A DNA stretch of 64,000 bases from Polycladomyces zharkentensis (GTDB lineage Bacteria > Bacillota > Bacilli > Thermoactinomycetales > JIR-001). Position numbers and translations under genes: made by a program. Numbering within the stretch: the stretch's first letter is position 1; every line of letters begins with the position of its first letter. Location: assembly GCF_016938855.1 (NCBI RefSeq), contig NZ_JAFHAP010000010.1, positions 104,657 to 168,656 of the forward strand, read 5' to 3'. Of the stretch, positions 27,342 through 36,687 are shown piece after piece. The notes under the pieces are model-generated. The model saw nothing but the letters and a program-made list of their open reading frames with translations, made no database searches and had not been told where the DNA came from.

Positions 27342-29066
27342 TCACACATTCCCCCGACTTTCACCTTCCGGTTTCAACGGGGAGGACATCAACGGAGCCG
27401 GGGACGGGGAAAACAGTCGGGTACCTGAAACCGACGGATCCTCATTCCGTTCGGACATTTTCAATGCATGGGCCAACACTTCTTCCAGACGTTCCACCGG
27501 GATGACTTCAATGCCCTCCATTTCCCGGAACAACGCCTGCATGTTGTCGGCCGGAATCAATACCCGCGATGCCCCCGCCTGCCTCGCCGCCTCCACCTTG
27601 GCCACCACGCCGCCGACGGGTTTCACGCGGCCATGGATGCTGAGTTCACCGGTCATCGCCAGGCGATTATCGACCGGGATCTTTTTGATCGCCGAATAAA
27701 TTGCCGTGGCCATCGTGACCCCCGCCGAAGGCCCATCCAGCGGAATCCCGCCGGGAAAGTTAATGTGCAGGTGATAGTTGTAAGGGTTGACATCCGTTTT
27801 GCGCAACACGGTCAACACGTTTTCCACCGAACCGTGCGCCATGCTTTTGCGCCGCAATCGCCTTGCGCTGCTGCCCAGCTCCTCTTCGTCCACCACGCCG
27901 GTGATGCGCAAACTACCCTGACCTTTTTCCTCTGCGGGAATGGCCGTCACTTCCACTTCCAACAATGTCCCCATGTTGGGGCCGTACACTGCCAACCCGT
28001 TGGCCAGTCCAATCTGCGGTGACGGCGGCACTTTCAACTCGGGACGCGGTGCAAGCTGACTGTTGTGCGCCACCCATTCCACATCGGAAGTCAATACTTT
28101 TGTCCGTTGATCCGTCATCGCCAAGCCGACGGCCGTTTGGACCATATTGACCGCTTCCCGGCCGTTGGTGGCATACTTTTGGATCACTTGGATCGCTTCC
28201 GGTTCATAATCAAATGAAATCCGTTCCAACGCCTGTCGGGCGATGGTTCCCACTTCGCCCGGCAACAGTGGCCGAAAGTAGATTTCCATGCAACGGGAGC
28301 GGAGCGCCGGCGGCAATTCTTCCGGGGTTCGCGTGGTCGCCCCGACCAACCGAAAGTCCGCAGGCAGCCCGTTTTGAAAGATATCGTGGATGTAACCGGG
28401 CGTCTGGGGATCTTCGGAATTATAATAGGCACTTTCCAAAAACACCTTGCGGTCTTCCAGCACCTTGAGCAATTTGTTCATCTGCACCGGATGCAATTCA
28501 CCGATTTCATCGATAAACAAAATGCCGCCATGCGCTTTGGTTACCGCACCCGGTTTGGGTTGGGGGATACCCGCCATCCCCATCGGACCCGCTCCCTGGT
28601 AAATGGGATCATGTACAGAACCGATAATGGGATCGGCAATCCCGCGCTCGTCGAATCGGGCAGTCGTGGCATCCATCTCCACAAATTTGGATTCGGATGT
28701 AAACGGGGACAGCGGATTCCGCTTGGCCACCTCCATAACCACACGTGCGGCAGCGGTCTTGCCTACACCTGGCGGACCGTAAATGATCACATGTTGGGGA
28801 TTGGGTCCGCATAGCGCCGCTTGAAGTGCGCGAAGTCCCTCCGATTGTCCCACGATATCCTCAAATCGCGCCGGTCTGGTCTTTTCCGCCAATGGTTCGG
28901 TTAAGGAAATCATTCGCATCTTGCGGAGCTTTTCCACTTCCTTGCGCGATTCCCGATCCACCGCAGACCGACTGGTCTGTTGGTTACGGAGCAGGTTCCA
29001 AAAATAAACCCCGATTACAACCGAAAAAAACACTTGCAAGATCATCAATAAGACAGTCCAGTTCAA
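27342..29066 (-). CDS. lonB: Membrane-anchored Lon-type protease LonB
   Basis: This sporulation-linked Lon paralogue is anchored by one N-terminal helix (VLLMILQVFFSVVIGVYFW). It has Walker [17 protein letters not shown], Walker B GGILFIDEIGELH, and the protease serine in PLDGPSAGVTMATAIYSA. The start is TTG 29066, with GGGGGG seven bases upstream. It yields 574 residues and matches the short N-terminus of Bacillus LonB; longer starts add unrelated residues. The C-terminal ~25 residues (Ser/Pro-rich) extend past the family. LonB is normally made in the forespore. Confidence 0.94.
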   Translation of the reverse strand: MNWTVLLMILQVFFSVVIGVYFWNLLRNQQTSRSAVDRESRKEVEKLRKMRMISLTEPLAEKTRPARFEDIVGQSEGLRALQAALCGPNPQHVIIYGPPGVGKTAAARVVMEVAKRNPLSPFTSESKFVEMDATTARFDERGIADPIIGSVHDPIYQGAGPMGMAGIPQPKPGAVTKAHGGILFIDEIGELHPVQMNKLLKVLEDRKVFLESAYYNSEDPQTPGYIHDIFQNGLPADFRLVGATTRTPEELPPALRSRCMEIYFRPLLPGEVGTIARQALERISFDYEPEAIQVIQKYATNGREAVNMVQTAVGLAMTDQRTKVLTSDVEWVAHNSQLAPRPELKVPPSPQIGLANGLAVYGPNMGTLLEVEVTAIPAEEKGQGSLRITGVVDEEELGSSARRLRRKSMAHGSVENVLTVLRKTDVNPYNYHLHINFPGGIPLDGPSAGVTMATAIYSAIKKIPVDNRLAMTGELSIHGRVKPVGGVVAKVEAARQAGASRVLIPADNMQALFREMEGIEVIPVERLEEVLAHALKMSERNEDPSVSGTRLFSPSPAPLMSSPLKPEGESRGNV

Positions 29067-29225
29067 CCTGATCCCCCCGTCGCAGCCTGTCCAAGGGCGC
29101 CTGGCGCCCCGTGATTCGTTCATAGTATGGCCGCAAAACGGTGGGGATAGTCACCTTAAAACGAGCACCTGCATCGGAGACAGCGGCTCACCTTCTCCAG
29201 CCCGCTCCGGCTTCACCTGGCCGGC

Positions 29226-29417
29226 TTATTTACCTTTGCACCTTGCAAGCACCATGTTAGGCGTGTCTTGATAAATCAAGATCAAAGCCACGATTTCGGG
29301 GAGGCCTGCCTCTGACTTGTTCCCCATGATGATGAAGTCATAATCGGGAAAGGGCCCGGGTTTCATCGGCAATACTTTCCAACGACCATTGCTGAACACG
29401 CGGCAAGTATGCTTCAC
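29226..29417 (-). CDS. Small hypothetical protein, possibly 5'-truncated
   Basis: This 63-codon frame starting at GTG 29417 has no clear SD. The second half (DYDFIIMGNKSEAGLPEIVA) reads like genuine protein, but I recognise no family. Its 5' flank is a decayed MITE end (29516-29527), so the frame may be the tail of a disrupted gene. The rest of the 470-bp spacer between lonB and the FemX-like gene shows nothing else. Confidence 0.35.
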   Translation of the reverse strand: MKHTCRVFSNGRWKVLPMKPGPFPDYDFIIMGNKSEAGLPEIVALILIYQDTPNMVLARCKGK

Positions 29418-29485
29418 TCAAAGAAAATTACCCGCAATCGTGTTCCTGCCCTTTTCCGAATCGATGATCTGTCGGGCTTGGGTCT

Positions 29486-29527
29486 TGCCGCTCATCCGGG
29501 AATGTTTGACGGAATACCAGACACGCC
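29486..29527. repeat. Solo right end of the MITE family
   Basis: This 42-bp stretch resembles the right end of the 7725-7964 element (CCGCTCATCCGGGAA, GACGGAATACCAGACACGCC), ending in the same ACCAGACACGCC terminus. The rest of the element is gone. Confidence 0.55.
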
Positions 29528-29539
29528 CTCATCAGTGGC

Positions 29540-30664
29540 TTATCTTTTCCTCATGTACATGTCAAACGCCCAATACAACATGGGTTGCAACGGATAATCC
29601 CATTCGCCGATCAGTTGGCAGGCTTCGCCGCGGAAACCCAATTGGAAGTTCAACAATCCGAACAACGGGGATTCGGCATCCAGTGATGGACTGATGCCAC
29701 GGAAATCGTAAGTGTGTGCGCCCATGCGGTGGGCATCTTGGATCATTCGCCAATGCAGGGCGTAGTTGGGCATCTTGTCCCGATTTTCATGGTGGGATGC
29801 ACCGTAGAGCACCCAGACATGACCGGCTGTATGCAGCATCAATGCCGCCGACAACAACTGATCATTCCATAGGGCGAGATACAACCGAATCCGGTCCGCA
29901 TCATCCCGTTTCAATGCTCGGTACATCTGTTGGAAATAGGCATCATTGCGCACACCGAACTGCTTGCGTTCCGCCGTGGCTTTCAACAGGTCGTAGTAAG
30001 CATCCAGATCCTTATCCTCCCCAACCGTGACCACCACTTGTTTCTTCTCCGCTTTTCGGATGTTCTGTCGCCAGGATCGGCGAAACCCTTTCCATATGTC
30101 GTTCAGTGTCCTGTCTTTCAAGTTCAGGCGGTATTCGAATTGCGGTTGCACCGTGGAAAAACCTTCTTCCGGACTTTTCTTTTTCCAACCCATCTCCGCC
30201 AATACCTGCTGCACATAGTCGGCCCCGGGATCTTGCCAATCCGGCCCCACATCCGTCAGGGACTTGCCCTTCAGCCCATGGGTGCGAATATCCCGGATAT
30301 AGGATTGGATGGTTTGCGCATGCCATTTGGCACGGACAACCGGTGGGTCCATTTTGACGGTGAAGACGTTTCGCGCCTTGAAATGATCAAATAACGGAAT
30401 AAACCAGTCCTTTATATTTTTTGCTTTCCAATCAATCAAAGGACCACGCGGTATGTATGCGAGAAATTTATTGAGTGCCGGCATTTTTCGATACAACACC
30501 AGTGCGCAACCGACCATTTTCCCGTCTTCTTCAAACCATCCGAGCAAGTCGTGTTGCCAATCCATCTTGACCTCTGCCCACGAAGGATATTGCATGAAGT
30601 TCGCCAACGGATGTTTTTCAATGAAAGACAAATATTCCTCCTTTTGCACTGTCTGTACTTTCAT
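29540..30664 (-). CDS. FemABX-family aminoacyltransferase (FemX/lipid II:glycine transferase-like)
   Basis: This 374-residue protein is built of two GNAT-like halves with the FemABX start FMQYPSWAEVK, then GCALVLYRKMP ... LAYIPRGPLIDW, and in the second half KGFRRSWRQNIRKAEKK and YDFRGISPS. These enzymes attach amino acids from aminoacyl-tRNA to the peptidoglycan stem peptide. The coiled-coil arm of staphylococcal FemX is not obvious. The start is ATG 30664 (GGAG nine bases upstream). It is a single gene lying between the terminated clpX operon and lonB, where Bacillus has none. Its precise acceptor is unknown. Confidence 0.88.
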   Translation of the reverse strand: MKVQTVQKEEYLSFIEKHPLANFMQYPSWAEVKMDWQHDLLGWFEEDGKMVGCALVLYRKMPALNKFLAYIPRGPLIDWKAKNIKDWFIPLFDHFKARNVFTVKMDPPVVRAKWHAQTIQSYIRDIRTHGLKGKSLTDVGPDWQDPGADYVQQVLAEMGWKKKSPEEGFSTVQPQFEYRLNLKDRTLNDIWKGFRRSWRQNIRKAEKKQVVVTVGEDKDLDAYYDLLKATAERKQFGVRNDAYFQQMYRALKRDDADRIRLYLALWNDQLLSAALMLHTAGHVWVLYGASHHENRDKMPNYALHWRMIQDAHRMGAHTYDFRGISPSLDAESPLFGLLNFQLGFRGEACQLIGEWDYPLQPMLYWAFDMYMRKR

Positions 30665-30753
30665 GCGGCATACACTCCACTTCCTGTTGATTTCTGTTAA
30701 AAATGTGGATTTTATGCTTGAATCCTCAAGCGAACTCCACTTTATTCTATCAC

Positions 30754-30780
30754 AAATAAAAACACCTGCTGCCGCAGGTG
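30754..30780 (-). terminator. Terminator of the clpP-clpX transcript
   Basis: CACCTGC-GGCA-GCAGGTG is followed on the minus strand by TTTTTATTT, 44 bp after the clpX stop. Confidence 0.85.
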
Positions 30781-30823
30781 TAACCAAACCGTGAAATATC
30801 GTTTGTTTTACATGGGTGATCCA

Positions 30824-32086
30824 TCATGCGCTTTCTTCTTTTTTCTCAATCACGCGACCTTCCCGCGTCGTCAATTTCGGTCCCACTTTGTTGAGTACCG
30901 TTTCTTTCGTTACGACGCATTTGACCACATCGTCACGGGATGGCAGGTCAAACATGACATCGAGCATGATGGACTCAATGATCGCCCTGAGCCCCCTTGC
31001 ACCGGTGTTGCGTTTGATCGCTTCGCTGGCGATGGCTCGGAGAGCGTCAGGCTCGAAATGCAATTCCACATTGTCCATCTCAAGCAGTTTTTGATACTGT
31101 TTGACCAGCGCATTTTTCGGTTCCGTCAAAATCCTTACCAGCGCATCCTCATCCAGCGGTTCCAATGTGGTGATCACCGGCAACCGGCCGACAAATTCGG
31201 GGATCAAGCCGAATTTCAGCAGGTCTTCCGGCAGAACCATTTTCAGGTATTCACCGGGTTTCATTTCGACGGAGTGCTTATCGGCACCGAATCCGATCAC
31301 CTTTTTGCCGATCCGGCGCTTGATGATCTGCTCAAGGCCGTCAAACGCACCGCCACAGATGAACAGGATGTTGCTGGTGTCGATCTGGATGAATTCCTGA
31401 TGAGGATGCTTCCGGCCGCCTTGCGGGGGAACGCTGGCCACCGTACCCTCCAGGATTTTGAGCAGAGCCTGTTGTACCCCTTCGCCGGAAACATCCCGCG
31501 TAATCGACGGGTTTTCCGATTTGCGGGCCACCTTGTCGATTTCGTCGATATAGATGATGCCCCGCTCGGCTTTCTCCACATCGTAATCCGCCGCCTGGAT
31601 CAGCTTGAGCAGGATGTTTTCCACGTCTTCCCCGACGTATCCCGCTTCCGTCAGAGAGGTCGCATCAGCGATTGCGAAAGGAACGTTCAGGATTCTTGCC
31701 AGTGTTTGCGCTAACAGCGTTTTTCCGCTGCCAGTGGGTCCCAACATGATGATGTTGCTTTTTTGGAGCTCCACATCATCCGATTTGTGGGAGGAGTTGA
31801 TCCGTTTATAGTGATTGTAAACCGCAACGGAAAGCGCCTTTTTGGCATGATCCTGACCGATCACGTACTGGTCGAGGATGGCGCGGATCTCTTGCGGTTT
31901 GGGCAGGTTTTTCAAATCGATTTCCTCTTCCCCGCCGAGTTCCTCCTCGACAATTTCATTGCACAGCTCGATGCACTCGTCACAGATGTAGACGCCCGGT
32001 CCGGCGACCAGCTTGCGCACCTGATCCTGCGATTTGCCGCAGAAGGAGCATTTGAGCTGTCCTTTTTCTTCATTGAATTTGAACAT
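30824..32086 (-). CDS. clpX: ATP-dependent Clp protease ATP-binding subunit ClpX
   Basis: This 420-residue AAA+ unfoldase feeds ClpP. The N-terminal zinc-binding domain has [11 protein letters not shown] and [10 protein letters not shown]. Walker A is [16 protein letters not shown], Walker [12 protein letters not shown]. The ClpP-binding loop lies around the IGFGADK segment. ATG 32086 follows AAAGGGGTGAGCAGGGG and starts 16 bp after clpP, so the two subunits share a transcript. Confidence 0.97.
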   Translation of the reverse strand: MFKFNEEKGQLKCSFCGKSQDQVRKLVAGPGVYICDECIELCNEIVEEELGGEEEIDLKNLPKPQEIRAILDQYVIGQDHAKKALSVAVYNHYKRINSSHKSDDVELQKSNIIMLGPTGSGKTLLAQTLARILNVPFAIADATSLTEAGYVGEDVENILLKLIQAADYDVEKAERGIIYIDEIDKVARKSENPSITRDVSGEGVQQALLKILEGTVASVPPQGGRKHPHQEFIQIDTSNILFICGGAFDGLEQIIKRRIGKKVIGFGADKHSVEMKPGEYLKMVLPEDLLKFGLIPEFVGRLPVITTLEPLDEDALVRILTEPKNALVKQYQKLLEMDNVELHFEPDALRAIASEAIKRNTGARGLRAIIESIMLDVMFDLPSRDDVVKCVVTKETVLNKVGPKLTTREGRVIEKKEESA

Positions 32087-32102
32087 CCCCTGCTCACCCC
32101 TT

Positions 32103-32690
32103 TCAATGGTTGGGCTGGGTGATCACTTTATCAATCAGGCCGTATTCGACCGCTTCCTGAGCACCCATGAAGAAGTCGCGATCCGTATCGCGCTCGATTT
32201 TCTCCAGCGGTTGCCCGGTACGCTCCGCCAAGATCTTGTTCACCTTCTCACGCGTGCGTAAAATCCAATCGGCATGGATTTTGATGTCAGTTGCCTGGCC
32301 GCGCACGCCGCCGAGCGGTTGGTGGATCATGACCTCGCTGTTGGGCAATGCATACCGCTTTCCTTTGGCTCCAGCCGCCAGCAGGAACGAACCCATGCTA
32401 GCAGCCAAACCTATGCATATCGTCGACACATCCGCCTTGATGAACTGCATCGTGTCGTAAATCGCCATCCCTGCGGTAATGGACCCGCCGGGAGAGTTTA
32501 TGTACAGGTGGATATCCTTCTCAGGATCTTCCGCATCCAAAAACAACAATTGAGAAACCACCAGATTGGCGACATGGTCGTCGATCGGACTGCCGAGAAA
32601 GACGATCCGGTCCTTCAACAGGCGAGAATAAATATCATACGCCCGTTCACCCCGACTGGTTTGCTCGACGACCATTGGGATCAAGGTCAC
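32103..32690 (-). CDS. clpP: ATP-dependent Clp protease proteolytic subunit ClpP
   Basis: The 195-residue length is normal. The catalytic triad is visible: Ser in [14 protein letters not shown], His in MIHQPLGG, Asp in [10 protein letters not shown] use GTG 32690 ([19 protein letters not shown]) because AAGGGG sits nine bases upstream and the family starts M-N-L-I-P; an open frame reaches further upstream through the terminator hairpin. In Bacillus clpP lies elsewhere on the chromosome; here it sits between tig and clpX, as in many other bacteria. No CtsR heptad repeat is visible in the leader. Confidence 0.96.
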   Translation of the reverse strand: MTLIPMVVEQTSRGERAYDIYSRLLKDRIVFLGSPIDDHVANLVVSQLLFLDAEDPEKDIHLYINSPGGSITAGMAIYDTMQFIKADVSTICIGLAASMGSFLLAAGAKGKRYALPNSEVMIHQPLGGVRGQATDIKIHADWILRTREKVNKILAERTGQPLEKIERDTDRDFFMGAQEAVEYGLIDKVITQPNH

Positions 32691-32725
32691 GCCATCCACC
32701 CCTTTATCAAGCAGTAGCAGTTTTA

Positions 32726-32760
32726 AAAACAAGGCACGTGTGGGAAACGTGCCTTGTTTT
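32726..32760 (-). terminator. Strong hairpin between tig and clpP
   Basis: Perfect 14-bp arms (AAAACAAGGCACGT/ACGTGCCTTGTTTT) with a 7-nt loop and a T-run lie 16 bp after the tig stop and 36 bp before the clpP start. With no promoter seen between hairpin and clpP, it probably attenuates read-through from tig. Confidence 0.8.
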
Positions 32761-32776
32761 ACCTGCTCTATTTTCA

Positions 32777-34069
32777 TTATGCCGCATTTTTGCTGTTGGA
32801 TACAAGTAGGTCAATGGTTTTTCGAATGACTAATTCTTCCTTGATCTGATCCAATCCTCCCTGTTGTTCAAAGAGGCGTCTGAGATCATCCAGTTCACGG
32901 TTGTATTGTTCCGCCAACTTTTTCAGTTCTTCTTCCACTTCTTCGTCCGTCACTTCCACGTTTTCCGCCTTGGCAATGGCTTCCAACACCAGGTTGGCCC
33001 GCACTTTTTTCTCGGCATCTTCCTTGAACTGTTCACGCAGCGCGGCGTCATCCTGACCGGTGAACTGTTTGTACAGATCCAGGTTCATACCTTGGTAACG
33101 CAGTTGCTGATCAAAATGGCGCAGCATGTGGTCGATCTCGTGTTCGATCATCACCGGGGGCAGGTCGATTTCGGCATTGGCCGCCGCCAGCTCCACCAAT
33201 TTGTTGCGACGGTAATTTTCTTCGTCATTTTTGGCCTTTTCCTTGAGTTTATTCTCGATGTCCGCTTTCAATTCTTCCAGCGTATCAAATTCGCTCACGT
33301 CTTGAGCGAACTCGTCATCCAACTCGGGCAGGCGCAACCGTTTGATTTCATGCAGTTTCACCTTGAAGACGGCTTCTTTGCCGGCCAGTTCTTCGGCATG
33401 GTAATCTTCCGGGAACGTGACGTTGATTTCTTTTTCTTCTCCAGGTTTCAGGCCGATCAGTTGATCCTCAAAGCCCGGGATGAATTGGCCGGAACCCACT
33501 TCCAGGTTGTATTGTTCCGCTTTGCCTCCTTCAAACGGCTCCCCGTTGATAAACCCTTCGAAGTCGATGATGACGCGATCGCCTTTTTCCACCGTGCCCT
33601 CTTCGACCACTTCCAACTGGCCTTGCCGTTGTTGCATCTTTTTCAGTTCTTCTTCCACGTCTTCCGGCTTGACGGAGAAATCTTTGGCCGGTACTTCCAA
33701 TCCTTTGTACTCGCCCAACTTCACTTCAGGCTTTACGGTGACTGTCGCCTTGAAGATCAGTTCCTTGCCTTTTTCCATTTGTTCGATATCGATCTCCGGA
33801 CGATCCACCGGCTCGATTCCCGTTTCCTCAACGGCCGCTTGATATGCTTCCGGCAGGAGGATATCCAGTGCATCTTGATACAACGCTTCCACACCGAAAC
33901 GCTTTTCGAAGATCGGGCGCGGCACTTTCCCTTTGCGGAATCCGGGCACGGACACTTTTTTCACGACTTTTTTAAACGCTTGATCCAGTGCTTCGTTCAC
34001 TTTGTCGGCGTCCACTTCGACGGTGAGCACGCCCTGGTTTTTCTCCGTTTTTTCCCAGCTTGCCTTCAT
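32777..34069 (-). CDS. tig: Trigger factor
   Basis: This 430-residue ribosome-bound chaperone and peptidyl-prolyl isomerase has the ribosome-binding loop with the signature [11 protein letters not shown], the FKBP domain ([20 protein letters not shown] ... [19 protein letters not shown]), and a C-terminal helical arm. The start is ATG 34069 with AGGAGGG upstream. The tig-clpP-clpX order places folding and degradation together. Confidence 0.97.
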   Translation of the reverse strand: MKASWEKTEKNQGVLTVEVDADKVNEALDQAFKKVVKKVSVPGFRKGKVPRPIFEKRFGVEALYQDALDILLPEAYQAAVEETGIEPVDRPEIDIEQMEKGKELIFKATVTVKPEVKLGEYKGLEVPAKDFSVKPEDVEEELKKMQQRQGQLEVVEEGTVEKGDRVIIDFEGFINGEPFEGGKAEQYNLEVGSGQFIPGFEDQLIGLKPGEEKEINVTFPEDYHAEELAGKEAVFKVKLHEIKRLRLPELDDEFAQDVSEFDTLEELKADIENKLKEKAKNDEENYRRNKLVELAAANAEIDLPPVMIEHEIDHMLRHFDQQLRYQGMNLDLYKQFTGQDDAALREQFKEDAEKKVRANLVLEAIAKAENVEVTDEEVEEELKKLAEQYNRELDDLRRLFEQQGGLDQIKEELVIRKTIDLLVSNSKNAA

Positions 34070-34211
34070 CGGTTCTTCCCTCCTGACGAACTCTATTGAC
34101 ACAGATGAGATTCCATCCCACCGAATGACCGTAATTACAACCTCTTCATTATAACATATGAACCTTTGTTTGCAACACGGCTGACAAGGCACGAAAACCC
34201 GTACATAACAG

Positions 34212-34231
34212 AAAAACCCCGTTTGGGGTTT
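34212..34231 (-). terminator. Terminator after tRNA-Arg
   Basis: AAACCCC-AAAC-GGGGTTT is followed by TTTC on the minus strand, between tRNA-Arg and tig. A second stem, GGGAGCCGATCAACTCGGCTCCC, lies at about 34256-34278. Confidence 0.7.
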
Positions 34232-34303
34232 GGAACCGGAAAACGGGATTCTCCGGGAGCCGAGTTGATCGGCTCCCGTTATCCGCTCTCATCACAATTT
34301 GGA

Positions 34304-34380
34304 TGGCGTCCCAGGAGGGATTCGAACCCCCGACCAGCGGCTTAGAAGGCCGATGCTCTATCCAGCTGAGCTACTGGGAC
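34304..34380 (-). tRNA. tRNA-Arg (anticodon TCT)
   Basis: A complete cloverleaf lies on the minus strand: acceptor GTCCCAG/CTGGGAC, D-arm AGCTCAGCTGGATAGAGC, anticodon loop CTTCTAA between CGGC and GCCG, T-arm GGGGGTTCGAATCCC, discriminator G and an encoded CCA. Anticodon UCU reads AGA/AGG arginine codons. Confidence 0.97.
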
Positions 34381-34498
34381 ACGGATCATCGGTGAAATGA
34401 AAAATCAGCGTATTTATTATACCATGATCCAATCACTTGTCAAGGTGGGGAGATGACGGGGAACCGTCTCGACTCCCCATTCTCCCCGGTGCACCGAT

Positions 34499-35005
34499 TC
34501 AAAACAGGACGTACGATCCGCCGCGCTCCCCGATGATCTTTCCATTGGTCGTATAATACGTGACATGGACCGTTCCCGTACAGTCTGTCTCCAGGACGGC
34601 ATAGGAAGGAACGCGAAATCCCCTCGGATAGGCGATACTCCCCGGATTGATGAACAACCGGCCGTTTGCCTGCTCACATACGGGAAAGTGAGAGTGCCCG
34701 AAACAGGCGATGTGGGCATCTACTTCCTCCGCTCGATAACGAATGGGCAACAGGGATGTTTTTACCTGATACCGATGGCCGTGGGTAACATAAAAGCGAA
34801 TCCCCCCGGTTTCCCACACCGATTCCTTGGGGGCATCTTCCCAATCGCAGTTTCCCTGTACCACCGTCATGGACACATCCGGCAACTGATCGGCGGAAGT
34901 GCAAAAGTCGCCGCAGTGAATCACATGATCCGCCTTCACCTTTTGCACGATCTGTTTCAGCAAATTCGCTTTTCCATGGGAATCGCTCACAATGAGTACA
35001 CGTAT
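34499..35005 (-). CDS. ysnB: YsnB/YfcE/MJ0936-family metallophosphoesterase, apparent AUA start
   Basis: This calcineurin-like phosphodiesterase has the metal-ligand motifs SDSHG, CGDF, GNCDW, THGHRY and GHSHFP, so its active site looks intact. The only ordinary in-frame start (GTG 34990) would begin at MSDSHG and delete the first core strand. The codons before it read I-R-V-L-I-V, matching the family N-terminus (M-x-V-L-I-x-S-D-S-H-G), with ATA at 35003-35005 six bases after GGGAGGGG and an in-frame stop further upstream. I therefore extend to the ATA (168 residues). ATT at 34993 is an alternative. The role is hydrolysis of phosphodiesters; the substrate is unknown. Confidence 0.8.
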   Translation of the reverse strand: MRVLIVSDSHGKANLLKQIVQKVKADHVIHCGDFCTSADQLPDVSMTVVQGNCDWEDAPKESVWETGGIRFYVTHGHRYQVKTSLLPIRYRAEEVDAHIACFGHSHFPVCEQANGRLFINPGSIAYPRGFRVPSYAVLETDCTGTVHVTYYTTNGKIIGERGGSYVLF

Positions 35006-35086
35006 CGCTGACCCCTCCCATTCTGGTACTCAGGCAGATGGCGATGGGGAAAACGAAGTCTGAATGTAGCCTCGGTCGGACTGCGG

Positions 35087-35139
35087 TCTTGTCGCTCGCC
35101 TGGAAAACAATGTCCCTTTATGGAATGACCAGACACTCT
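35087..35139. repeat. Solo right-end copy of the MITE family
   Basis: TGTCGCTCGCCTGGAAAACA...TTTATGGAATGACCAGACACT parallels the right ~55 bp of the 7725-7964 element. Weaker similarity continues left to about 35060. It sits in the rdgB-ysnB spacer. Confidence 0.6.
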
Positions 35140-35182
35140 CCGGAACGTGTCCGGCGATATCAGAAAGGCCCTCTCTCCATCT

Positions 35183-35815
35183 TCACAACGCGAACTGCGA
35201 GCGAAACAGCTCCAACAACTTCTGGATCGCCCGTGCCCGGTGACTGATCTCGTTTTTTCGTTCGGGAGGCAGTTCCGCCATGGTTTTTCCTTCTTCCGGC
35301 ACGAAAAACAGCGGATCATATCCAAATCCGTACGCGCCACGCGGCTGGTCCGCAATGCGGCCGTGACACTCCCCGCGAACCACCCGTGTCTCTTCACCAG
35401 GCACGGCCAACGCGATCACGCAGACAAACATCGCATCGCGGCTCTTATCGGGCTTACAGCTCAGTTCCGCCAACAGCTTGCGGTTGTTATCCTCGTCGGT
35501 TGCATCGGGACCGGCATAACGGGCTGAATAGACGCCGGGAGCGCCATTGAGCGCCGGTACCACCAATCCGGAATCATCGGCAATCACGGGGCGATCCAAT
35601 GCACGCATCGCCGTTTCCGCCTTTTTGATCGCATTGGCCTCAAATGTGTCGCCGTCTTCCACGATGTCGGGAACGCCCGTCGCCTGTGTGAGATCCACCA
35701 CCGGCAGCCCCAGCTCCCGCCGCAAAACGGCGTCAAATTCATTCGTCTTGTGTCTGTTGCGGGTGGCCAGCACCACATCCGGCCACCGCCACGAACTATT
35801 CCGTTGCGCTTTCAA
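35183..35815 (-). CDS. rdgB: XTP/dITP diphosphatase (RdgB/HAM1 family)
   Basis: The enzyme removes non-canonical purine nucleotides such as ITP and XTP. This 210-residue protein has the family start [14 protein letters not shown], then [26 protein letters not shown] and [11 protein letters not shown] (metal and base sites). The start is TTG 35815 with GGAGGG seven to eight bases upstream, inside the last codons of rph (20-bp overlap). It corresponds to Bacillus ysnA, between rph and ysnB. The N-terminal ~10 residues are longer than usual. Confidence 0.94.
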   Translation of the reverse strand: MKAQRNSSWRWPDVVLATRNRHKTNEFDAVLRRELGLPVVDLTQATGVPDIVEDGDTFEANAIKKAETAMRALDRPVIADDSGLVVPALNGAPGVYSARYAGPDATDEDNNRKLLAELSCKPDKSRDAMFVCVIALAVPGEETRVVRGECHGRIADQPRGAYGFGYDPLFFVPEEGKTMAELPPERKNEISHRARAIQKLLELFRSQFAL

Positions 35816-36557
35816 CAGCGTTCCCTCCGATCAGCGCAGCGGCTTCTCCCAGCACTTCACGCTGATAGGCAATCAACTGTTGCGTCCCCAGCTTGGCCAA
35901 ATCCAACAAGCTGTGCAACTCTTCCGGGGTGAACGGTGCTTCCTCGCCTGTCCCCTGCACCTCGACATATTTGCCCGAACCGGTCATCACCACATTCATG
36001 TCCACATGTGCCGATGAATCCTCTTCGTAACACAAGTCCAAACAAGGCTGGGTACCTACGATCCCCACACTGGTGGCGGCCAGAAAGTCCTTCACCGGCA
36101 AACGGGAAAGCGTTCCCGCCTTCACCATTTTGTACAATGCATCCACCATGGCCACAAAGGCACCCGTGATGGAGGCGGTACGTGTTCCGCCGTCCGCCTG
36201 GATCACATCGCAGTCCATCCAGAGCGTCCGTTCACCCAATTGTTCCAAATCCACCACTGAGCGAAGCGCACGACCGATCAAGCGTTGGATTTCCATCGTA
36301 CGCCCGCCCACTTTTCCTTTGCTGGATTCACGAATGGTGCGCGTCTGCGTGGCTCTCGGCAGCATGGCATATTCCGCCGTCACCCAACCTTTCCCCGTTC
36401 CGCGCATAAAGGGGGGCACCTTGTCTTCCACCGTTGCAGTACAGATGACGCGCGTGTCACCGACACTGATGTAGACGGAGCCCTCGGCCGTTTTTATGTA
36501 ATCCAGCACCATCTCCACTTTCCGCATCTCATTAAACGCTCGTCCGTCTACTCGCAA
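35796..36557 (-). CDS. rph: Ribonuclease PH
   Basis: This phosphorolytic 3' exoribonuclease trims tRNA precursors. It is 253 residues from the TTG at 36557, chosen because GGAGGGG lies six bases upstream and the product then begins [19 protein letters not shown] as in the family; ATGs at 36572 and 36590 are longer alternatives. Landmarks are [51 protein letters not shown] and the phosphate-binding [16 protein letters not shown]. Confidence 0.95.
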   Translation of the reverse strand: MRVDGRAFNEMRKVEMVLDYIKTAEGSVYISVGDTRVICTATVEDKVPPFMRGTGKGWVTAEYAMLPRATQTRTIRESSKGKVGGRTMEIQRLIGRALRSVVDLEQLGERTLWMDCDVIQADGGTRTASITGAFVAMVDALYKMVKAGTLSRLPVKDFLAATSVGIVGTQPCLDLCYEEDSSAHVDMNVVMTGSGKYVEVQGTGEEAPFTPEELHSLLDLAKLGTQQLIAYQREVLGEAAALIGGNAVESATE

Positions 36558-36687
36558 TCGCTTCCCCTCCATCTTCAAATCCTCATCCATTATAGCATAA
36601 CCGATTGGTTTCACCGTAAGTACGAAAAGAAATCATAAAAGAAAAAAAGAGGCAGTCTTCCACCTCTTGTTGGGATTACCCAAAGGG

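Noticed and set aside
32864..34099. 411-codon plus-strand frame opposite tig
   Set aside because: Its Phe/His/Gln-rich composition is the complement of the Glu/Lys-rich trigger factor.
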